A stretch of 64,000 bases of DNA from Peromyscus leucopus (taxonomy: Eukaryota > Chordata > Mammalia > Rodentia > Cricetidae): the NCBI RefSeq assembly GCF_004664715.2, contig NC_051070.1, forward strand, positions 47,316,456 to 47,380,455, read 5' to 3'. Positions 32,943 through 45,595 of the stretch are shown here, piece after piece (position 1 is the first letter of the stretch; each line of letters begins with the position of its first letter). The position numbers were made by a program, and so were the translations under genes. The notes beneath the pieces are model-generated. The model ran no database searches and was not told where the DNA came from. It saw only the letters and a program-made list of their open reading frames with translations.

Positions 32943-33576
32943 TTATAAGAGAGGGTGCCTGAGCTGACCTACTCTGGTGATCGGATGGCCAAACACCCTA
33001 ACTGTCATGATTGAACCCTCATCCAGTGACTGATGGAAGCAGATGCAGAGATCCATGGCCAGGCCCCAGGTGGAGCTCCAGGAGTCCAATCCACAAGAGA
33101 GAGAGCAGGGATCATATGAGCAAGAGATACCGAGACCATGATTGGGAAAAGTACAGAGACACCTAAACTAGCCAAACTAGTGGAAACACATGAACTGTGA
33201 ACCACCAGCTGAGGAGCCCCCATGGAACTGGACTGGGCCCTCTGGATAAGTGAGACAGTTGTTTAGCTTGAACTGTTTAGGGGGCCCCTAGGCAGTGAGA
33301 CCATGGCCTGTCCTTAGTGCATGAGCCAGCTTTTTGGAACCTAGTGCCTATGCTGAGAAACTTTGCTCAGCCTAGGTGAAGGGAGGAGGGGCCTGGACCT
33401 GCTTCAACTGAATGTACCAGGCTGTGCTGACTCCTCAGGGGAGATCTTGCCTTGGAGGTGGTGGGAATAGGGGGTAGATTGGGGGGCAAGGCTGGGGGGT
33501 GGGAAGAGGGAGGACAGGAGAATCCATGACTGATGTAAAACGAATAGAAAATCTCTTAATAAAAAGAAAAGAAAAA
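32943..33576 (+). mobile_element. 5'-truncated LINE-1 3' end
   Basis: The sequence is a rodent LINE-1 3' UTR: a C/A-rich stretch, then a purine-rich G tract (33465-33520), then TGTAAAACGAATAG and an A-rich tail. ATAAGTAGT occurs on both sides (32934-32942 and 33577-33585) as a probable target-site duplication. It is the sense-strand relative of the 3' end of the larger LINE-1 at 21.6-22.1 kb. Confidence 0.85.
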
Positions 33577-34232
33577 ATAAGTAGTAAGAATCATGTTCGA
33601 TGAGCTTCATGTCAAACCAAATCATATATAAGTGGTAAGACTTTCATTCTAAAGAACTCTGCTTTATTGTGGTGGCTACTGAAGTGCTATGTAAGCTTTT
33701 CAGCAGTCAGATTTATGTGAAAATCATTGTCTATAGAAAAATCATTTCTGTAGAAACATAGGTATCTTTCTTGTAAAACTAATTTCATAGTACTATTAAT
33801 ATTTGTAAGCTTGCTACGTATGTTTTTTTTACATAGAAAATTTAAATATAGAATAGAGGATATTTATAAACTCTCCATATTCTGCCATTACCTTTACACA
33901 CTAATGATAAATGGCTCATTCATTGTTAGTGGTTTACCTCTTTCAAATCTGCCTTATTTGGATTTTGTGAGAGCAAATCTGGGTTCTGTCTCTCACCTTG
34001 TAGTAATCACTTTAGTTTCGGGTTCTCAGGGATTCTCCTCACCAAGCCATTCCAAAGAATGATATTTAGGGATAATTAGCTCTGAGTGTAAGCTTCCTGA
34101 CTTTGAATTTCTCAGTTTTTCATAATCCCAATCTTACCTATAGGTCAGTTTGACATTATTTAGTAGTTATAAAGAAAAGGTATATTTGCATTATGTTACT
34201 TTTTTTTTTCTAGTATAATTTTATTGAAAAGT

Positions 34233-34596
34233 TGTAGCTGGAGTTATCTCCAGTCCCGCCCTGACTGGCAGTCAATCAGATGCAAATAAGCACACAGATG
34301 CTTATATTATTTAAACTGTTTGGCCTGATGGCTCAGGTCTCACTATCTAGATCTTACATCTTAAGTTAACCCATTTCTATAAGTTGCCATGTGGCTCGTG
34401 GCTTACCGGTATCTTAACATCGTCTCATCGTGGTGGCTGGCAGTGTCTCCTTGACTCAGCCTTCCACTTCCCAGCATTCTCCTCCTCTTTGTCCCACCTA
34501 CACTATCCTTCCTGCCTGACTACTGGCCAATCAGCATTTTATTTATCAATCAATCATAGCAACATATATTTATAGCATACAGGACATCCCACAGCA
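34233..34596 (-). mobile_element. Solo LTR, same family, copy 2 (older)
   Basis: It aligns by eye along its length with the LTRs at 17421 and 57683 and keeps TGTAGC and CCCACAGCA at its ends. The flanking hexamers AAAAGT (34227-34232) and AATAGT (34597-34602) differ at one base, consistent with an older insertion. It contains an ATGCAAAT octamer near 34279 that the others lack. Confidence 0.85.
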
Positions 34597-34828
34597 AATA
34601 GTAATTCACATTTCACTCTTACAGGGTACAATTTGCTAGTTTTCATGTATTTACAGTGGTACACCTGTCACAGCATCCCATTTTGGACCATTTTCATCTT
34701 ATTAAAAATAATATTAGCAGTCACCCCTTAATCCCACTCCAACTCTCCTGCTGCTGTCTGTACTGTAGTTATCCATTCTGGAAACTTCATATATGTAGAA
34801 TCACAGTATTTGGTCTTTTGTGATTGGC

Positions 34829-34925
34829 ACTGTGTTAATTACTCTTCTATTGCTGTGATAGAATGCCATGACCAAAAGCAACTTAAGGAAAAGTTCGTTT
34901 TGGCTTATGGTCCCAGAGGAAAAGA
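34829..34925 (+). mobile_element. Short 5' fragment of a related rodent repeat
   Basis: TTACTCTTCTATTGCTGTGA followed by ATGCCATGACCAAAAGCAAC matches the head of the family at 1348, but the body differs or is missing. Confidence 0.6.
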
Positions 34926-36377
34926 ATCCTTCACCGGCTCCTGGACATGGAAAGCTTTTGGGATTTATCTTTGATACTTTACAGTTTCAGTAGGGTAGTT
35001 TTTGTGTGTGAGTACGTTGCTCCTCTAAGCTGCAACCTCTAACCTGAAGCCATAGGATTCATTGAGCTTTGTGACTGTTGATTGCTGTTTTTCTTCAGTC
35101 ACAAGACACTTTCAGACATCGCTTTAAGTGTTGTCTCTGTCTCTACTTTTCATCCTCCCTCTGAAATCCTGACTGAACAAATGTCTTAAACATATGCTCA
35201 GTTGTTTCATTATGTCTTCTGCATATCCTAATTTTTTTTTTTTGCTTTTCCCCCATGCTATATACTCAGCAAAATTTATTGTTTCATATTCTAGCTTTAC
35301 TGAATGATTTTTTTAACTTACGTCTAGCCAGGTATTAAACATATCCGATGATGTTTAAGTTCTGTCTATTGTGTTTTTAGAGTTTCAAGATATCTTAGCT
35401 GATTACTACTGTGTTCCTCACAACATAGTTATTTCATAGTCTGTGTTTGAGAATTCTAATCTCTGACATCAAAGTTCTTTCCTCCAGATAGGACTTGCCT
35501 TACTTCCATCAGCCACTTGAGATCATTACCAGTTCATTGTTGGGTAAGAAAACACACCAAAATGGAGCTTAAAATAAATGATGCAACATTCCCATGGATG
35601 CGTGGGTATCTGATTAGGCTGGGAGATCTGTGAGTTGGTCACGCAACTGTGCCCAGCTGTGAGTTGGCTACGGTGCTGCTTTTGACTTCCTCCCTCACAG
35701 TCAGGTTCAGTGTTGCAGGGGTACCTTGGTCTTCCTTCGTGCTCTGCAGTACTTTCTGAGTGTTCAGTGTCTGACCCAGCATCTCTATCTGGCATCATAG
35801 TGTGGGTAGGGTCTTTTAGCTGCAGTTGATTAGTTTCATCTAGTCACAGTGTCAGCCCAATTCCAGAAGGAAATAATCCCCCACTTCTTTCTCTCACTTT
35901 TTCTTCCTTTCTGGGTTTCCCCCTTTTGTGTGTGGCTGCAGATTATTTATTGTAATCCCCTCTCATTTTTATTATTCAAAACCCTGGGAAATTCAACAAC
36001 TAATTGTCCTGTTGTCTTAGTGCCTGTGAATTTGGGGAGTAGAGCAGAGCAGTTGTACTTTGAATTCATAGGCATTTTCCTGGGAAATTATATCTAAGTT
36101 GTATCACGCATAGAATGTGTTGAATTTAGTCCAGTATAGGTTTGGTGCACATACGTGTTTATTATTCTCAGTGTTTTTCTGAAGTTTAAAATTTTAAAAC
36201 TAAAACAGAGGAAAATGCTCTAAGGGATTTCATTAAATTATTTTGTTTAGCAAATAATTATTTTCTAAATTTATACCAAATTGATTTTTTTAATCCAGGC
36301 CCTTCAAGAAGCAGGCATTAAGCAAGATGAGATTCATTGTGCAGGAATTTCTTAGGAAAGTGGATTGACCCCCATTT
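34926..36377. other. Unique intronic DNA, nothing recognised
   Basis: No coding, RNA-gene or repeat signature recognised. Confidence 0.55.
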
Positions 36378-36600
36378 GTTTGTTTATTTGGGGTGTGTGT
36401 GTGTGTGAATTCATGTGTGTGCATGTGGGGGTGGAGCTGTGTATGTGTGCATGTGGAGACCAGAGGTCAATACTGGGTGTCTTCCTTATACCTGTCCTCA
36501 GTTTTTGAAGACAAGGTCTCTCACTGAGCTGAGAGCTGGCCAGTTCCACAGGGATTTCTCTGCCTTGCCATCCCTAGCCTTACACAGACATGCTGCTGGG
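36378..36600 (-). mobile_element. GT-rich B3-like SINE, diverged
   Basis: GTGTGTGTGTGTG, GCATGTGGAGACCAGAGGTC and TGAAGACAAGGTCTCTCACT suggest a reverse rodent B3-type SINE. Limits are approximate. Confidence 0.6.
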
Positions 36601-37236
36601 TATGGCTTTGTACATGTGTCCTGCAGACAATAAATCAGAGTAAAAAAACTTAGTCAAGAGTTTTTGACTTGGGGATTCTCTGAATGAATAATAATGCTTC
36701 AAATGTGTCTATTACTCATATATGGCCATTTTTCCCCTAATGCTCTTAAAAACAATTATTAGGTGGACTGCTTTACTTCTGAATTAATTATATTGCTGAT
36801 AAATACTGTTTCAGAAGTGGAGTTGGGTGGAGGTAAGAAACAGCATTCTACTTTTTAAAGGGGAGGGAGAGAATGTAGGTAGGGAGAGTGTGTATTGTAG
36901 AGAGTGGGCTTTGAAGCTGACTGCTGAGTCAGAACTTCGTTACTCACTGGGATCTGCATTGGCTTGCTCTTTGCTAGACTGCAGTTTCACCATCTGTAAA
37001 CTGAAGGTAGAATTAGCAAGTATTAACCAAAGTGCATGGTAGGAGTTCATGAAGAGTAGATGTAAGTGGCATTTTCTCCTACTTTTCAGAATTCTTTTGT
37101 TTTTATATTTATCACCATACGTTATTCTCCTACATATGTAATAGTAGCCCATGGTGATGTAGGCTAGAATTTTTGACAGGCAAGAGCCTTGGACTATGAA
37201 GACAATTTTAAATAAGTGTCTATTGTAGCTGTTTTT

Positions 37237-37397
37237 TCTTGTTTTGTTTTGTTTTTTTTGAGACAGGGTTTCTCTGCGTAGCTTTGCACCTTTCCTGGAG
37301 CTCACTTGGTAGCCCAGGCTGGCCTTAAACTCACAGAGATCCGCCTGGCTCTGCCTCCCGAGTGCTGGGATTAAAGGCCGGAGCCACCACTGCCCGG
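37237..37397 (-). mobile_element. B1 SINE, young
   Basis: TTTGAGACAGGGTTTCTCTG to CACTGCCCGG. CTATTGTAGCTGTTTTT is duplicated at 37220-37236 and 37398-37414. Confidence 0.97.
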
Positions 37398-37440
37398 CTA
37401 TTGTAGCTGTTTTTAAAATGTGGTCTAAAAAATGAATTTC

Positions 37441-37596
37441 TGCTGGACGGTGGTGGCACACACCTTTAATCCCAGCACTTAGGAGGCAGAGCCAGGCGGA
37501 TCTCTGTGAGTTCGAGGCCAGCCTGGTCTACAGAGCCATATCCAAGACAGGCACCAAAACCACACAGAGAAACCCTTTAGGGGAAAAAAAAAAAAA
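37441..37596 (+). mobile_element. B1 SINE, inverted neighbour of the preceding B1
   Basis: TGCTGGACGGTGGTGGCACA to GAAACCCTTTAGGGG plus A(n). It forms an inverted B1 pair with the copy at 37237 across a ~44-bp spacer. Confidence 0.94.
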
Positions 37597-38383
37597 GAAC
37601 TTCTTTGGAACATTTTAAATTACAACAAAACATAATAGTGATCTACTGTTATTTGTAAGGGAAGGGTGTGTGATCAGTTGGCACTGTCCTTGTCCTGAGA
37701 TTGATCAGAACGAGGCTACTTAGCCTCCCCCATTGAGCCCTTCAGAATGACAGCATTGTTCAGTCTTTATTGTGCCTTGGTTATTTAATAAACTCAAGGT
37801 GACTAGAAACTAAAGGTGCCCATGTCAAGACCATACCTCAGCTTTTATTGGTCTTTGCTCCTGCCTTCCATTTCTTAGTTTTCCTAATTTTAAGATGCTT
37901 TCTGTTTCTAGTGATCTCTTTACATGCATTTTTCTATTTGGGCCTTCAAATGATTTAAAGATATTTGTCTTTTGGGTGACTTTAAAATAAGGTTTTTAAA
38001 ATAACAATAGTTTTATTTATAAATAATGACTATATGTTTAGAAGTAACTTAAAAGAGAATCCACTAACCTGTAGATGAGTGGGGTGATTCCTTTAATGCA
38101 TTAAGTCTTAAACACATTCCAACCATTGTTTTTTAGACACCCCCTTCCCCCCACCCTCTGCCTCCTTCCCCTCACTTTTTCCCCCTCCCTCCCCTACTCC
38201 CTCTCTCTCCTTTGCCTGCATTTTGAAAAACACTGCCTGGTTGCAGTCAAATTCAGCTTCCATCCTTTTATGGTGGGAGCTGACCCAGATGGCTGTCACA
38301 GCAAGTTCTGCTGCTCATGGGCCCTGTGTTTTCTGCACTGGGACCTAGGGATAAGGTTGGCTGCAGACAAAACAAAGCACTAC

Positions 38384-38505
38384 CTGGAGCCAGCAAGATG
38401 GCTGCCAAGCCTGAAGATCTGAGTTCAATCCCTAGGACCTACGTGATAGAAGGACTGACTCACATACACATGAGCTCATATGCAAATAAAAATGAATTAA
38501 TTAAA
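38384..38505 (+). mobile_element. Short rodent SINE (RSINE1/B4-like)
   Basis: AGCCAGCAAGATGGCTGCC, GATCTGAGTTCAATCCCTAG and an ATAAAAATGAATTAATT tail. Confidence 0.75.
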
Positions 38506-39216
38506 AAGCCTATGTAGATTTTAGCATCAGTGCCCTTGTATTTTATATGTGCAAAATCTAGATGTCTCTGTTCTTGATGTTTCTGTTGACATGTTATTGG
38601 ATGCCTAATTGTTTGAATCACTTACTACAATTGATTGATTTGGAAAACTGGAGCAAACCGTGCAGGCCACTAGGGAACGCATGGCTGCCCCACTGAGCTG
38701 CCTCTTGGCACCTTGTCTGTAGAGGCAGCCCTCAATGCAGCTTCCTCTGTGCCTTCTGTGCTGTTTCTAGCCCTTACTAGTTCAGTGTGTGCATTCAGTA
38801 TTCTTTATTCTTTACTGAGTGGTGTGAAACTGCATTCAAAGTGCTTTATGAAGTGTTTTAAAAATTTTGATACTGTAAGGATACAGAATTGTATCCCCTT
38901 TCTCTACCTCAGTAATTCTCCTCTACCACAGATATGGAGGCATTGCATGAAATTTACTGTATCTCAGATATGTAGCGTTGTTCTTGGGTTTACTTTGCAC
39001 ATACTTTTTCCTCCCTTCCTTTGATTAAAGGTATTCTACTCAAATTCCCTGAAGGAATTTTTAATTGAGTTTTAGAAATTAGTTTCATAGTTATTCCCAG
39101 TTGTAGTTGTTTCTTCTCAACTTAATCCAGGGATGATTCTGTGTATAAATGGAAAAATTTCCTGCCTTGCAATGGTTTCTTTCCTTTTGTGGCTAGACTT
39201 ACTATTTTAGAGATTT

Positions 39217-39433
39217 GGGGGGGGGGGGGTTGTGTTTTTTTTTTTTTTTTTGGTTTTTTTTTTTTGTTTGTTTTTTTGTTTTTGGTTTTTTTCAAGATAG
39301 GGTTTCTCTGCGTAGCTTTGCGCCTTTCCTGGGACTCAGTTGGTAGCCCAGGCTGGCCTCGAACTCACAGAGATCCGCCTGGCTCTGCCTCCCGAGTCCT
39401 GGGATTAAAGGTGTACGCCACCACCGCCCGGCT
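39217..39433 (-). mobile_element. B1 SINE with G13 and poly(T) leader
   Basis: A run of 13 G (39217-39229), then long T-rich sequence, then AAGATAGGGTTTCTCTGC to CACCACCGCCCGGC, a reverse B1. Confidence 0.93.
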
Positions 39434-39449
39434 TGTAGGTTTTTTTTTT

Positions 39450-39661
39450 TTTTAAAGATTTATTTATGAATTTCTTGCCTGCATATATGTCTGTGTGCCA
39501 CATGCATGCTTGGTGCCTGCCAAGGTCAGAAGAGGGCATTAGATCCCTTGGAACTAGAGTTATAGATAGTTGTGAGCCGCCATGTGGGTGGTGGGAATTG
39601 AACCCATAATCTTCTGCAAGAGCACCATGTACTCTTAACCACTTAGCCATCTCTCCAGCCT
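39450..39661 (-). mobile_element. B2 SINE
   Basis: AAAGATTTATTTATGAATTT tail to TTAGCCATCTCTCCAGCCTC head, directly next to the preceding B1. Confidence 0.94.
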
Positions 39662-39679
39662 CTTAAGGCTCTTTGTTGT

Positions 39680-39857
39680 TGTGCGTGCGTGTGTACAAGC
39701 GCCCGTGGAGGTCAGAAGAGAAGAGAAGGCTAAATTCCCTGGAGCTGCAGTTATAGGTGGTTGGAAGATACCTGCTGTGAGTACTGGGAGTTGAACTCTG
39801 ATCCTATGCACAAGTAGCAAAGCACTGTGACTGCTGAGCCATCTCTCCAACCCCTGG
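39680..39857 (-). mobile_element. B2/B3-like SINE
   Basis: GTGCGTGCGTGTGTACAAGC, GAGGTCAGAAGAGAAGAGAA and TGAGCCATCTCTCCAACCCC. Confidence 0.85.
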
Positions 39858-40863
39858 CTAGACTTCTCATCCTGCCTGGTCTCTTTTCCTTCTGCAGTCG
39901 TGGCCCCAGTCGGACGTGGATTCTTTGTCCTCATTTGTCTTTCAGCATACTTATCAAGGCAAACTGAATTCCTATTATAAAAGCTAAGGCCTGACCTGAT
40001 CTAATGAACAGAGGTCCTGACCTTCCTCCAGTGTTGCCTTGACATTTGCAAGCCTCGTGTTCTTGGTCAGGTTTCTAACTCAGGTCTTCGTGTCTAGTCC
40101 GAAGGCAGTATTGTGGAGTGACTAAGAACTTGGTGCGTAAAGGTTGCTCGCCAGCTGTAGGACTGGACAAGTTGTCCTCGTCTGTGGGTCTCTGTTTCTT
40201 CTGTAAAATAAGAGTGCTGAAGCCTTCGGCTACTTCAGATTGAATGGACTGGCCAGCATCTCGAGGCATCAGTGACTTAGATACATTTCCCCACTCTGAT
40301 GGATGGAATTCTAAGCTGGAAAGTCCTCTCTCCCCTGCTTCGGTCACCAGCTGCCTCTTGCCATTGTTTGTAGCTTCTGCTCTCATGGTTTCTAGCCTGA
40401 GTGCTGTACTTAACCATCATGTCTGAATCTTGTTAGTACAATAGAGGCAAGAGGAAGAAGGCAGAGGACTCAGCTGCCTTTCTCCTCTTTAAGGAGTGTC
40501 ATCTGTGCCTATATGCCATCGGTAAGAACATGGCCAACCCATAGAACCTCCCAGCCCTAGAACAGCAGGAAATACAGGGTTAACCTAGCTCAGTTAGATT
40601 CCTAGCAGAGGAAGAGAAGGTGGTTCTGGGAAGTAATGAGCAGTCTCTTCTTTGGAGACTGTCATGTTCAGTACTTTGAAAAAGACAATGCTTATGTGAA
40701 AAAAATAGAAAAGGAAGTTTGGTTGTTTAGGACAAAGTTGCAGCATGTTTAATACACTTTAAAACCCTTTGTACATGGTGATTCTTATGGGAGTTGTTTT
40801 AATTTTTGACATTAGTATGCACATTTTAGGAAGACTATTAACACATACTTGTCAGTTTTTGTA

Positions 40864-41031
40864 AGGCTTATTATTTATTTGTTTGTTTATGTAGATGAGT
40901 ACTTTATTTGCAATACAGAATAAGGCATCAGATCCCATAATAGGTTGTTGTGAGCCCCATGTGGGTGCTGGGAATTGAACTCAGTCCCTCTGGGAGAGCA
41001 GCCAATGTTCTTAACCCCTCTCCAGCCCCAT
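40864..41031 (-). mobile_element. B2 SINE, diverged
   Basis: AGGCATCAGATCCCATAATA, CCCATGTGGGTGCTGGGAAT and AACCCCTCTCCAGCCCCA. Confidence 0.88.
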
Positions 41032-41849
41032 ATTTGTCAGTTTTAAGTAATAAAAACTTCTGCTATTGATTATACATATTTGTCTTTTAAGGAAAAGTTG
41101 GTATTTACTATCTTTTATAAAGAATCAAATTATAATGACATATATTGCAAAAGGGGTATGTGAAAAATTATTCAATTCCAGTGGAATTGCAAGGTTGCAT
41201 CACTTTTGAATTAAAATTACTTTTATTATATTTTTTAAAATAAAAAACATGAACATAAATATTAACAATTTTTGTGACATTAATAAGCTAAATAATTTTT
41301 CTGAAATTGTTTTGTCTGCAAAACAGCTCTTTAACCTCTTTGCTTTTTTTTTTTTTTTTTTCTAAAAAGCTACTAAGTGCTGGAAAAGTATAGTTTAATA
41401 TGTTACCCACTTGCTAAAGAAAAGATGCTTGCCTTGGGAGCAAAAAAGACAGTGCTTATAAATATTTACTGCTGTGCCTAATACTGCACCTTAGCAGTGT
41501 CGTGCATTTTAATGTCCCCTCTCTTAGGGAGTCACATTCCCAGCACCTCCTACTTTTCCTGACTTGTTTGGATTAATTCACATGCTTTCCCCAGAAGAGC
41601 AATCTTTTATAATGTAATGTGCTCTGTACCCCATACTGCCATGATACTTGAAACAACCAGACATGACCTCTGCAGGACAGAGTGAGGTGGTCATGGTTCT
41701 CTTGTTGGAAAACCATTAGCTTCTGAGGGGTTTTAGCTTTTTGCAGGATTGGTAATTCCTACTTGGGTTTTAAAATCCTCAACTCCCTTTTCTAACTTGA
41801 ACTTGTCATGAAAAAGCTGCACTTTAATATACTTAGTTTAACAAAATAA

Positions 41850-42240
41850 GAGTCTAGAGAGGTGATGCAGGAGTTAAGAACACTTGTTGGTTGTTTTTTA
41901 TTCTTTTACCCTTTGTTCTTTTGGAGGGCCTGCCACCCAACTCCCAGATAAATCACACAGAGGCTTGGCTTATTTCTAGCCAACTTTTCCTAACTTAAAT
42001 TATCCCGTCTACCTTTTGCCTCTGGGCTTTTACCTTTCTCGATTTCTGTAAATCCTTCTTATCGGGTGTCTGGCTGTGGCTGGGTGACTGGGTGGGTGGC
42101 TGTCCCCTTCTTTTCTCGCTTTCGCGATATACACACATATACACACACATACACACACATACATACACACACACTCAGCATTCACTCTCACTGACACACG
42201 TACATATAAGTAAATCTATAATACAACTTTTAAAAATAAA
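41850..42240 (+). mobile_element. B2 SINE split by an LTR-like insertion
   Basis: A B2 head at 41850-41890 and a B2-style tail at 42130-42240 (CA-rich, ending TAAGTAAATCTATAA) flank the foreign block at 41891-42128. Confidence 0.55.
41891..42128. mobile_element. LTR-like insertion inside a B2 SINE (unnamed family)
   Basis: About 240 bp with an LTR-like composition (CCACCCAACTCCCAGATAAA, CACAGAGGCTTGGCTTATT) separates a B2 head (GAGAGGTGATGCAGGAGTTAAG at 41857) from a B2-like CA-rich tail (42130-42238). Ends are not exact and I cannot name the family. Confidence 0.5.
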
Positions 42241-42334
42241 ATGAATTAAAAGTAATTGTGCTTGAGTTTTTAAAATTCTGTCCTGCAGTTAAAGAGACAG
42301 TGTGGTACCAAACAGTTAGTTGGTGTTGGTGGCG

Positions 42335-42374
42335 TAGGGATGAGTGTACATTTCTAGGGATGAGTGTACATTTC
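42335..42374 (+). repeat. Two-copy tandem duplication, 20-bp unit
   Basis: TAGGGATGAGTGTACATTTC occurs twice with no spacer and no difference. Confidence 0.97.
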
Positions 42375-43640
42375 TTCCAGAATGAACATAAGGAATGACT
42401 TTATTTCACACATAGATAGCCTTTGAGTTTGACAATACATAGTAGCCATTGTCTACTGCCAAAGCTGTACAGAGCAGTTTGCTGTTTCAACATCAACTGT
42501 TAGTGACTTTTATTTCTTTTATAAACACTGATGCTTTTGTTCTGCAAGCGGTATAGTAGAATCTCCCTTTTCTTACTCATAAAGTACATTTTGCCAACAC
42601 TCAGGTCATCTTCTACTCAGATTCCAGAGTTTTCACTGAGACTCAAAGGGGGAAGGAAATACAACCAGAGACCAAAATGACGTTTTAATGTGTCCTTCTG
42701 GTTTTCAAGGTCACTGAATTTTATATACTGCTCTCAATGTGGTATTTTTAGGTTGTATTGTAACAGACACATTTCATAAATTCCTGTGGTTGTGTTTTCT
42801 GTTTTGCAAACTATCCCTACTAACTTTTTAAACTATTTTACAGCATGTTAACTATAATTAATAATGTACACTTTGAAGTGTTTTCACAACAGAAAGATAT
42901 GTGAGGCAGTATATATATATTAATCAGTTCTATTAGTCATTCCACAGTGCTCACATACTTCAAAACACCGTGTTATATACCATATATATTTTTTGTCCAC
43001 TAAAAAATATAAGAATTCATTTCAAAATATTCACATATATATGGAAAAATACAGAGAAAAATCAAAATGGGTTTATCAAAATGTAAGATCACAGTATCTT
43101 CAGTAATAACTTAATTTTTAAAAGATTCATTAAATGACATACCTAAAGTGAATGCAAAATCATTTAGTTATTTGTAAAACTAAATTAAATGATGAAAGAT
43201 TCAAATTCAAGGAAGTATTGAAATTAAAATTAGTTATTCAGCATTTCTTAAGAATTCTAAAAAAAAGAGTTAATGAACATTTGTTATAAGGAAGCAAAAT
43301 CAATGGAGTATAATTAAGATTAAATTAGTAGGCTAGCTCAATTTCATACTTTAATGTAGAAGAATTTGTGCCTAGTGTCCTAGAGGAAATTAATCAAAAT
43401 TACTTGTATAAAGTTGAACCTACCATCAAAAAGAAATTAAGTAGATCTTTGTATCTAACTATTAAAATTGTTTTGATATGTGACCAGATGTACTAGGGTC
43501 CTGCACTTGGAAAAATCTGTCATGATGTTGTAAAAGAATACAGTCGAGTTGCCTCATTCTTTGATATCTAATAAATTTCCCTTTTTGTTTTTGCCATTCT
43601 TTAATATCTAACTCGGTACTTCACATACATAATGCCTCAG

Positions 43641-43641
<1 letters not shown>

Positions 43642-43718
<77 letters not shown>
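43642..43718 (+). repeat. (CA)n microsatellite, ~38 units
   Basis: Uninterrupted CA run, the longest dinucleotide repeat in the window; a B2/B3-like fragment (CTGGAGATCAAACCCTGGGC) follows at about 43730-43800. Confidence 0.97.
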
Positions 43719-43721
<3 letters not shown>

Positions 43722-44385
43722 GCAGTCAGTGCTGGAGATCAAACCCTGGGCCTTGCCTGTGCTAGGCAGGCCCTCTGCCAGAGTCATCCTCAGCCCCAGA
43801 TAAACACATTTATGGTAGAGGAGTTTAGTTAGATATAGATAACATAATAGTATGCAAGATACATTTAAGTGACTTGTTTGACAGTAACATTTTAACCAAT
43901 TATGTGTTTTTGTCAAGAAAAGATGAATATTGTTACCTCTCACAGATTATTTCAGGTAAATTTAGATTTTTATCTTAGATGTATCTGTGCCCAGCAAGTG
44001 CTTATTTATTACTTCCCCCTTGTGTTTGTTGACAGAGCAAATGGATTTTAATAAATAGCTTAAACAAAATATGATTAGGAAGCCAGCTACAGAAGAAGTC
44101 GTGTGTTTTGGAGCTGTGCACATACATTCTCTGAGTTACAAGCTGTGTTGGATGGTCCGTGTTACATCTCTGCTTACGAGCATGATTGTTATGACTCAGG
44201 CACTAATTTTAACCTCAGCCAATACCTTTGCATTGTGAGGTATTTGCTCATAACTCATTAAATAGGCATAGCTTTTAGATTGCTTTATCATCTGCATTGT
44301 TTCCACTGAATTTAAAAATGATAATAAGATAATGCTAACTTCTTTTGTTGTAAATTTTTATATAGGGCTAGAAAGTCAGTCTGAA

Positions 44386-44525
44386 GAAAAAAAATTTTTT
44401 TTAATTCTTCTGTTTATTTTACATCCCAGCCACAGCCTCTCTCTCATCCTCTTCTCCCAGTTCCTCTTCCCCCATCTCCCCCCACCCCCAATCCTCCTCC
44501 TCTTCCGTCTTCATCCAGGAATCAT
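44386..44525 (-). mobile_element. LINE-1 3' UTR fragment
   Basis: T-rich head followed by a pyrimidine-rich tract (CCCCATCTCCCCCCACCCCC) is the reverse of the LINE-1 polypurine 3' UTR. It is short and 5'-truncated. Confidence 0.7.
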
Positions 44526-45469
44526 GTGTGCTTTTAATAATAAAATGAAGTCTCTTTTTCCTATATTTTTGTCTTAAAATATTTCACTTCTTTGCATAAG
44601 CAAACATATGTTTATTAAAAGTTCTGTTTTCCATTTATGTCTGAATAGAAAGCCTAACTTAGCAACCCTGCCTTCTCCATGGCTGATATTTGTGATTAGG
44701 AAGATGCCCTTGCACTGGCTAAAATTATAAATGCTTTGCCTGGAAGTCCGTGAAGTAGAGGCATTTACACAGCTTACCATTCAAACTTTATCGTGAGGAC
44801 AGTAAAAGTTTGAAAGGAGTAAGGATGGACTTACTATCCTCTAAGATAGTTTGTAGAAGTTAATAGAATATGATTCCAGAACTCTGGAGAATTTCATTTG
44901 AGCATATTTTGCTCACAACATAAGAAAAATATTTTTTATAATACAGTTAATGTGGGTTCTAAAAGACTAACCTTTTTAGCAAACCTGATATGTAAAAAAT
45001 TTAGATTCATAAATAGACAAATTTTGGGTATTCTTTAGTCTTATGAGATGAATGATTCACCTCATGTTCTTTAAATGACATGACATGACATTAAAAATGT
45101 TATTTGCTGTTCCAAAATTCAATTTTTCACTTAACATTTTACAAGAATACTTGTATTGTGAACGTGTACAAGTAAGACAGACTGTATCTGATATCCTATA
45201 TTCACATGGAGTTTGTAAATGTCTGTTTTGTGCTAGGTTCCTGGTTAGGTACTGGGGACCTGAGTGGCCTTGTTCACATGTGCATTTCTTGCTACATCTG
45301 GAGCCACTAGATTTGGGCTGTGGACTTCAGCTCTTGATAACTGTGTTTGAAGTAGGATGGGATTCTTAACCCATCTTTCTCTGTCATCTGTGAGAAGAGT
45401 GACTGTCCATTTGTGTGAGGATTAATTGAGATACATAGCGTAATATTTGCATATAGTAAAACACATCAA

Positions 45470-45595
45470 GGCAGTCCTGGTCACTCATACCTGGAACTCA
45501 GCTCTAGGAAGCTCGAGGCAGGAGGGTCATCAGGAGTCTGAGGCCAGCCTAGGCTACAGGGTAAGTCCCTGTCTCAAAACAAAAACCAGACAACA
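45470..45595 (+). mobile_element. B1-like SINE, old
   Basis: CTCGAGGCAGGAGGGTCATC, GTCTGAGGCCAGCCTAGGC and CCCTGTCTCAAAAC remain. Confidence 0.8.

Larger units (their letters stand above)
42241..45469. other. Repeat-poor AT-rich intronic DNA
   Basis: Apart from a 20-bp duplication, a (CA)n run and a LINE-1 3' fragment, this 3.2-kb stretch has almost no recognisable transposon. It lies on the 3' side of KCTD4. Confidence 0.6.

Noticed and set aside
43632..43943. ORFs with His-Thr or Val-Cys repeats
   Set aside because: Products of the (CA)n microsatellite.
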